NCBI RefSeq assembly: GCF_001684975.1
Contig: NZ_MAYH01000001.1
Location: 124,001-188,000, forward strand
Origin: Chryseobacterium artocarpi
Lineage (GTDB): Bacteria > Bacteroidota > Bacteroidia > Flavobacteriales > Weeksellaceae
Reading direction: 5' to 3'
DNA: 64,000 nucleotides
Position 1 is the first letter of the stretch. Every line of letters starts with the position of its first letter. The position numbers were made by a program, and so were the translations under genes. Under the pieces are notes generated by a model. It did no database searches. It saw only the letters and a list, made by a program, of their open reading frames with translations, and had not been told where the DNA came from. Below are positions 59,665-64,000 of this stretch, one piece after another.

Positions 59665-60834
59665 TTACAGGTCTTTTATGATGTCTTCAGGAGCTTCTAA
59701 AACCTTCATAATAAATGTTTTCATAAACAGTTTGAAATTTCCGTTTTTAATATCAACCCAAAATTCTGCATTATGATCTATATTACCGTATTGTAAAAAA
59801 TATAGAGGCCATAAGTGGGATGTTCGAAATTTGATTCCCAAATAATTTCGCAGGTCTTCGAAATATACTTTTTCCCTATACCGATCCATAAAGACAGGTG
59901 TTTTTACCAGGCCATAAATAACGCCGCCTTCTTCATAATTAAACCTAACATATACATTTTTTAAAACGGAAATCCCAAACTGATGATATTGCTCGTCATA
60001 AATAACCTTTATATTCAATTCTTCTGATAATTCATCAGCAAGCTGAAGCATTTGCTGGTCAGCCAGGCCTTTCATGTCTTGCTTAATAGAATGTAAAGTA
60101 TTGGATATCTGAAAAGCCGTTTCTATATTATCTTCTGTTTCAGTCATAAAATGGCTCAATGACCCTGGATCTAAATTTTCTTTTCCCATATAATTTTCAA
60201 TAAGTTGATTTTCAAAATCCATCAGAAAACAACGTACCCTTTCATTTTCTGTATTTTTAATAAATTCTTTTAAAAGAGGAATAATATCGTCTTCATAATT
60301 TATTAAGCGTAAAAGTCCTGTTTCTATAAGAGTTTCAATTTCCTCTCCACCACTGTATTCTGTTAATTCTTTGGATTTTGGAGCTAAATAGAGAAGTTGG
60401 TAATGATGGGTACTGATGTATTGTAAATATTTTAAATAATCCTGAACCTGATTTTTCTGATCTTTTGTCCATGGGTAGATTTTGTTTTCGATTCCTATCA
60501 CATGTAATGAATCTTGATTTTTTAAAACAATATCCACTCTTCTTTTTTCGAAAGTGGAATCTTCCAAAATTACCTGCACTTTTTTCGGATTATCATAGGG
60601 AAAATGGAGCCCTAATTCTTCTTTAAACAATTTTAAATAAATATCTCCCTGACCGTGATCTTCATTAGGGTTTAGAAAAAACGCCAATATTTCTGAAACT
60701 TTATTTTCGTTCCAGTGCAGGAACTTCATCGCATTAAATTGAGTGGCAAGCTTTTTAGAATGTCTCTTTTCATATTCAATCTCAAACTTAGAACGTGCCT
60801 GGATCTCTCGGAAAAAAGAAATATGATCGTTCAT
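59665..60834 (-). CDS. PD-(D/E)XK nuclease superfamily protein
   Basis: The 389-residue protein has a nuclease-like core in residues 40-125: Glu48 in SEILAFFLN, Asp101 in RRVDIVLKN and Glu116-Asn-Lys118 in GIENKI, the standard PD-(D/E)XK triad. It resembles the PDDEXK_4 family. The C-terminal two-thirds is helical, with a Q-x-LADELSEEL segment near 257-268. It is next to the GIY-YIG gene in a region that ends with type I restriction genes, so a role in DNA defence is likely, though the real substrate is unknown. The 157-base gap to the GIY-YIG gene suggests separate transcripts. Confidence 0.8.
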   Translation of the reverse strand: MNDHISFFREIQARSKFEIEYEKRHSKKLATQFNAMKFLHWNENKVSEILAFFLNPNEDHGQGDIYLKLFKEELGLHFPYDNPKKVQVILEDSTFEKRRVDIVLKNQDSLHVIGIENKIYPWTKDQKNQVQDYLKYLQYISTHHYQLLYLAPKSKELTEYSGGEEIETLIETGLLRLINYEDDIIPLLKEFIKNTENERVRCFLMDFENQLIENYMGKENLDPGSLSHFMTETEDNIETAFQISNTLHSIKQDMKGLADQQMLQLADELSEELNIKVIYDEQYHQFGISVLKNVYVRFNYEEGGVIYGLVKTPVFMDRYREKVYFEDLRNYLGIKFRTSHLWPLYFLQYGNIDHNAEFWVDIKNGNFKLFMKTFIMKVLEAPEDIIKDL

Positions 60835-61165
60835 GGTATATTAGTTAATTTCATTTTAGCAATAATAAGAAAAATATCTAGTTTTTCTTTGCGGGAAAGC
60901 ATAAAAGGTGATTAATGCAATCATTAAAAAGGGCTTAGCCACTTCCAAAGTATCTCGAGGTATTTCAATACCCATCTATAGGCACTTTGGAAGAACCTTT
61001 AGTCCCTTGGGGAAGTGGCGATACCCCCTTACCTAAGGGGATATCTCGGGTTGCATAAACGGCTATCGGGGCTTGTGAAAGGGCTGTAGACCGTTGTTTA
61101 AGGGTCTGGAGCTACTTGTATAACTCCTTAGAGGGACTTTAAAGGCAGAGTGAAGGGGGAGGGCA
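60835..61165. other. G+C-richer structured spacer
   Basis: The spacer has a composition unlike its neighbours, with several CCCCC and GGGG tracts between about 60930 and 61165. It holds CTTCCAAAGT/ACTTTGGAAG (60942-60951, 60984-60993), GCCACTTCC/GGAAGTGGC (60938-60946, 61011-61019) and CCCCTTA-CC-TAAGGGG (61025-61040). The first two pairs compete, so the region could switch between structures. I see no gene in it. Confidence 0.55.
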
Positions 61166-61192
61166 TGAAAAAAGCACGTGAAAACGTGCTTT
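61166..61192 (-). terminator. Terminator of the gene at 61216
   Basis: AAAGCACGT (61171-61179) and ACGTGCTTT (61184-61192) form a perfect 9-bp stem with a GAAA loop. The + strand has six A at 61168-61173, giving a T-run after the stem on the minus strand, as a minus-strand terminator requires. Confidence 0.85.
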
Positions 61193-61215
61193 GTAATGTA
61201 ACTGTTATTTCAATA

Positions 61216-61722
61216 TTATCCTTGCGGATTATCATTATTAGAGGGCGGTGGTGGAGGAGATTGAGGCTGCTGTGGTGTTATAAAAAATTGCTTCATATCT
61301 TCATAGACAACATTGGTACCCGGAACATTCTCTTCAGACAGGAACCTGATATTTCTGTAAAAACTGATCGCATTGTGGTAGTTGTCATGATCTAATAATA
61401 CTTTGGTATCAGACAGTTGCTCTGTGATGGAATCTAATAGTTGTAACCTTTGTTCTACCTGCTCCCGGGCGATATAATCCCTGTCAAATTCTGCTTTGTC
61501 CAGAAATCCCGGAACATGTTGGGCATACTGTTCCATATAGCTTTTGGCTTTATTTACAAAAAGCTTGTTCTGCTCTGCAATTCTCCCGTACTGTTGTCTC
61601 TGGTCCGGAGTAAGGTTAATGGTTTTTCCTACAAGGACAGTCTGGATGTCCTGAATAGCCTTATCAATAGTTTCTAAGTCGCTTTTCGAAAAGCTTACAC
61701 TGATTAAATTGTCTAGTGCCAT
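61216..61722 (-). CDS. Protein of unknown function with Pro-rich tail
   Basis: The ATG at 61722 gives 168 residues starting MALDNLISVSFSKSDLETID; a longer frame to 61809 adds an unconvincing N-terminus. The first 135 residues are helical and may form a four-helix bundle (IDKAIQDIQTVLVGK, QYGRIAEQNKLFVNKAKSYM). The end is disordered and Pro-rich (TPQQPQSPPPPPSNNDN). I recognise no characterised family. A terminator follows it. Confidence 0.65.
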   Translation of the reverse strand: MALDNLISVSFSKSDLETIDKAIQDIQTVLVGKTINLTPDQRQQYGRIAEQNKLFVNKAKSYMEQYAQHVPGFLDKAEFDRDYIAREQVEQRLQLLDSITEQLSDTKVLLDHDNYHNAISFYRNIRFLSEENVPGTNVVYEDMKQFFITPQQPQSPPPPPSNNDNPQG

Positions 61723-61902
61723 AAGATCATGTTTTTTGATTTGTTCCTTCCAAATATAATAAGGAAGAGGTCTGGAAAAGCGGTGACACCATAACTTTTC
61801 AGGGGTCATTCATGAGATAGTGAAAACGGGATAATGGGGTTTGCATTTTGAAGATTTTTGATGTAAAAAAGACTTCATAAAAAGAAAAATAAAGAAGATT
61901 GA

Positions 61903-62340
61903 TCAAAAGCTAATAGTAAAGCAAGTAGCATCATCGAACACAAAATACATCAAGAAGGCAATGTAAAACAATTCAGAGAAATGCCGGGTATCAAGCAGGA
62001 AGCACTGACTCTTGACCTTGGGGACGACTGGAACCAGAAGAAAGTTTCTCTGCTGGAACAGAAAGAAATTATTGAAGACCCTTTACTGAAAAGAATTTCT
62101 GAAGTATTGAAAATTCCGGTGGAAGCATTTCAGAATTTTAACGAGGAACAAGCTATCAATATAATTTCAAATACATTCCACGATTTTAAAGATAACTCTG
62201 TAGCTTCTGCTATGAACTATAATTGTACATTTAATCCAATAGATAAAATTGTGGAATTGTATGATGAAAAGATTGCTCTTTATGAAAGGATGCTGAAGGA
62301 GAAGGATGAGATGATGGAGAGGTTGATTGAGAAGGGATAA
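61903..62340 (+). pseudogene. Cro/C1-like HTH gene with missing start codon
   Basis: An open frame runs from 61903 to the stop at 62340, and its N-terminal part SKASSIIEHKIHQEGNVKQF matches how members of this Bacteroidota HTH family usually begin, before REMxGIKQEAL and LDLGDDWNQKKVSLLEQKE. No ATG, GTG or TTG occurs in the frame between 61903 and 61980, and a TGA at 61900-61902 blocks extension. The only ATG (61981) would start at 119 residues and remove the first HTH helix. A proline follows this methionine where the family, as I recall, has leucine. It is therefore probably a decayed copy, or uses a rare start (ATA or ATC). A terminator at 62360-62390 follows. Confidence 0.6.
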
Positions 62341-62359
62341 CTTAAGATATTATAAATTG

Positions 62360-62390
62360 AAAAGCTCAACATTTTCGTTGAGCTTTTTTT
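62360..62390. terminator. Bidirectional terminator before hsdS
   Basis: AAAAGCTCAAC (62360-62370) and GTTGAGCTTTT (62377-62387) form a perfect 11-bp stem with T-run to 62390 on the + strand. It lies between the HTH frame and the convergent hsdS gene and can serve both. Confidence 0.85.
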
Positions 62391-62399
62391 GTATGTTTT

Positions 62400-63719
62400 T
62401 TATTTCTTCTTCAATTCTTTTTTCAGTTTTAGAATTTCTTCTAAAAGGTCTTTTGCATCTCCATCCGTAGGAAGTTGCGGTACAAGCTCTCCTTTGAAAG
62501 CTTTGTGTAGAATGGCTTGTGGAAGACTATCTATTTTTTCTTTTAGAGTTTTATAGTACTTTTCTATAGTATCTGCTTTGGCAAAGAGACTTTCTACACG
62601 AGAAACGATTTCTTGTTGTTCTTTTAACGGCGGTAGATTAATTCGAACGTTTTTTATGTCCTGTTGATTTATACTTGCTTGATTTACTGCGTTTTTTGCG
62701 TTCTTTTTTAACTCTTTTAACCCTAATGGACTTACTAAAAAAGTTTTTATAAATTGAGGGGAAACTTTATTTTTATTTAAGATGATCCTCATCATATTAC
62801 TTTCAAAAATAGCATCTTCATGTATTTTTTCAACGAGCATACATTTTCCAAGGTATTCAATACTGTTTACTCTATTGATCAAAATATTATCAGTCTCAAG
62901 TTTATAGAATTCTTTATCTTTTTCTGGAATTTCAACTTTTTGAACTACTTCCCAATCTTTTAATTTACCATCATAAAAGTTGTCGATCCTAATTATTTTT
63001 GTACCACTTCCATATTGATTTCTTGGATAGTATGCCCCATTTTTAGGAGTACCTATCATAATTGACTCAAAATTAATCTCTTCCCATTTATGAGTGTTTT
63101 TCTCCATTCTCAATTTTTCAGTCAATCTACCAGTAATTGCTTGCCTCAAAACCTGTTGACGAAAATCTTTAAGCAATTGAGGAATACGCTTCAATGCGTT
63201 TTTCATTGCTTCATGTTGTGCAAATAAAGCATCTAACTTTGCTACAATACGTTCTTGTTCTGGTAACGGAGGGAGAGGAAAAGGTATTGATTGTAGTTTA
63301 GGGGCGTTAATGTTTTTTACAGCAATTCCAACCGCACTATCAGATACAGCTTTCCAATATGAATTTGATTGTAGGAAATAAGAAATTAATTTAGGATAAA
63401 TTAAAGGCTTAAACCTAATTAAATATGATGCATATAAAACATTGGATTCAATTTCTTCAACTAAATAGCTAAATCCAATTGATCCTGCACGTGAAATGAC
63501 AATATCATTTTTGCTTAAAATATAGTCATCAAGATTTTTAGGTAAATCAACACAAAATGGAACTTCATCCCACTTAATATTTCCTTTACCTATATCTGTT
63601 GTTCTTAAATATTTATAGTCCCCAAAATTTTGTGATTTTGTAGTCCATCCATATTGTGGTTTAGTTGTTACAGTTCCTAGATTTGTTTCAATCCAATTTT
63701 TTGGTAACTCTGTAATCAT
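62400..63719 (-). CDS. hsdS: Type I restriction-modification specificity subunit (HsdS)
   Basis: The 439-residue HsdS defines the DNA site of a type I restriction-modification complex. It has two target-recognition domains (about 1-150 and 210-360), each followed by a conserved spacer helix that begins LPPLPEQERIVAKLDALFAQ (about 148-168) and LPPLKEQQEIVSRVESLFAKAD (near 367-388). This tandem architecture is diagnostic. Its ATG overlaps the hsdM stop (ATGA), so the two are translationally coupled. The TRD sequences are generally the fast-changing part, so the recognised bases cannot be stated. Confidence 0.95.
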   Translation of the reverse strand: MITELPKNWIETNLGTVTTKPQYGWTTKSQNFGDYKYLRTTDIGKGNIKWDEVPFCVDLPKNLDDYILSKNDIVISRAGSIGFSYLVEEIESNVLYASYLIRFKPLIYPKLISYFLQSNSYWKAVSDSAVGIAVKNINAPKLQSIPFPLPPLPEQERIVAKLDALFAQHEAMKNALKRIPQLLKDFRQQVLRQAITGRLTEKLRMEKNTHKWEEINFESIMIGTPKNGAYYPRNQYGSGTKIIRIDNFYDGKLKDWEVVQKVEIPEKDKEFYKLETDNILINRVNSIEYLGKCMLVEKIHEDAIFESNMMRIILNKNKVSPQFIKTFLVSPLGLKELKKNAKNAVNQASINQQDIKNVRINLPPLKEQQEIVSRVESLFAKADTIEKYYKTLKEKIDSLPQAILHKAFKGELVPQLPTDGDAKDLLEEILKLKKELKKK

Positions 63720-64000
63720 TTCAGTTCTTTAATCAAGTTTTCCAACTCAGTTTGTATCAGTAAAAGCTCCTTTAAAGCATCGTTAGCAATATCTAATGGG
63801 TCTCCTATATCGGATGATTTTGTTAAACTTTCATCTGCAATCAATCCTAAATCCAAAGAATCATTTTTCTTTGCAATTTCTTCACGAGAAATGCATTGCC
63901 AGCGCTCGTCTTTTACCTGGTTTCTTTTTTCTTCATCTATTGCTCCTTCATATTCTTTTACTACGTTTTCAGCAGTTAATCCTCCGGTATAAGCTTTGAT
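63716..64000 (-). CDS. hsdM: Type I restriction-modification methyltransferase subunit (HsdM), C-terminal fragment
   Basis: Only the last 94 residues are in the window, the 5' end lying beyond 64000. They begin IKAYTGGLTAENVVKEYEG and include RWQCISREEIAKKNDSLDLGLIADE and LKELLLIQTELENLIKELK, which fit the C-terminus of HsdM that contacts HsdS. The stop overlaps the hsdS start by 4 bases. HsdM is an N6-adenine methylase that, with HsdS, modifies the DNA site. HsdR should be further upstream, outside the window. Confidence 0.85.
   Translation of the reverse strand: MKAYTGGLTAENVVKEYEGAIDEEKRNQVKDERWQCISREEIAKKNDSLDLGLIADESLTKSSDIGDPLDIANDALKELLLIQTELENLIKELK

Noticed and set aside
1..64000. 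CRISPR array, tRNA, rRNA, transposase or integrase
   Set aside because: No regular spaced repeats, no cloverleaf sequence, and no recombinase motifs were seen by eye. A tool-based scan could still find a tRNA.

Overview
The window looks like a chromosomal segment of a Flavobacteriia member of the Bacteroidota, most likely Chryseobacterium or a close Weeksellaceae relative. The evidence is the low G+C content, a GLPGLI-family protein, a SusC-like TonB plug motif inside an alpha-2-macroglobulin, many small lipoproteins, start codons without Shine-Dalgarno sequences, and several -7 boxes matching the Bacteroidota consensus TAnnTTTG. Genus assignment is inference; no rRNA or tRNA gene was seen.

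Layout. 1-2.0 kb: end of an EmrA-type membrane fusion protein and an EmrB-type drug exporter. 2.1-17.1 kb: ordinary chromosomal genes, including a DoxD/DoxA-like membrane protein, an alpha/beta hydrolase, 3-methyladenine glycosylase (tag), an HxlR regulator divergent from a flavodoxin-fold reductase, a membrane patatin, corA, a FabH-type synthase, a thioredoxin-fold protein, a TPR/membrane/AraC regulator, two small lipoproteins and pruA. 18.0-29.3 kb: a nearly complete urea-use locus. The order is ureA, ureB, ureC, a beta-barrel-like exported protein, ureE, ureF, ureG, ureD, a nickel-transporter-like membrane protein, a urea transporter, a TonB-dependent receptor and an AraC regulator. All are on the + strand, and they could together import urea and nickel and build active urease. 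29.5-43.6 kb: topoisomerase IB with a small lipoprotein, an aminopeptidase P, a Crp-type regulator, redox enzymes, a siderophore-interacting protein, an AraC/amidohydrolase divergent pair, a LysE exporter, a membrane-anchored HTH protein, a serine hydrolase and a GLPGLI protein. 44.4-53.3 kb: two exported repeat-like proteins followed by a 2043-residue alpha-2-macroglobulin carrying an intact CSEQ thioester motif and an embedded TonB-plug-like segment.

53.3-56.5 kb: a compact three-gene minus-strand operon (multi-pass membrane protein, P-loop GTPase-like protein, and coiled-coil protein with a C-terminal membrane anchor). It resembles no standard operon and is the best candidate here for an undescribed system. 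56.9-64.0 kb: an acyltransferase, then a defence-flavoured stretch with a GIY-YIG/DUF4357 protein, a PD-(D/E)XK nuclease-like protein, a Cro/C1-like gene that seems to have lost its start, hsdS and the 3' end of hsdM.

Spacers contain many palindromes: bidirectional terminators, dispersed GCGGGCTTTAGCCCGC elements, two adjacent nested inverted-repeat elements sharing one central palindrome, an 80-bp direct repeat on both sides of the urea transporter gene, and two promoter-terminator units without an annotated gene that may encode small RNAs or peptides.
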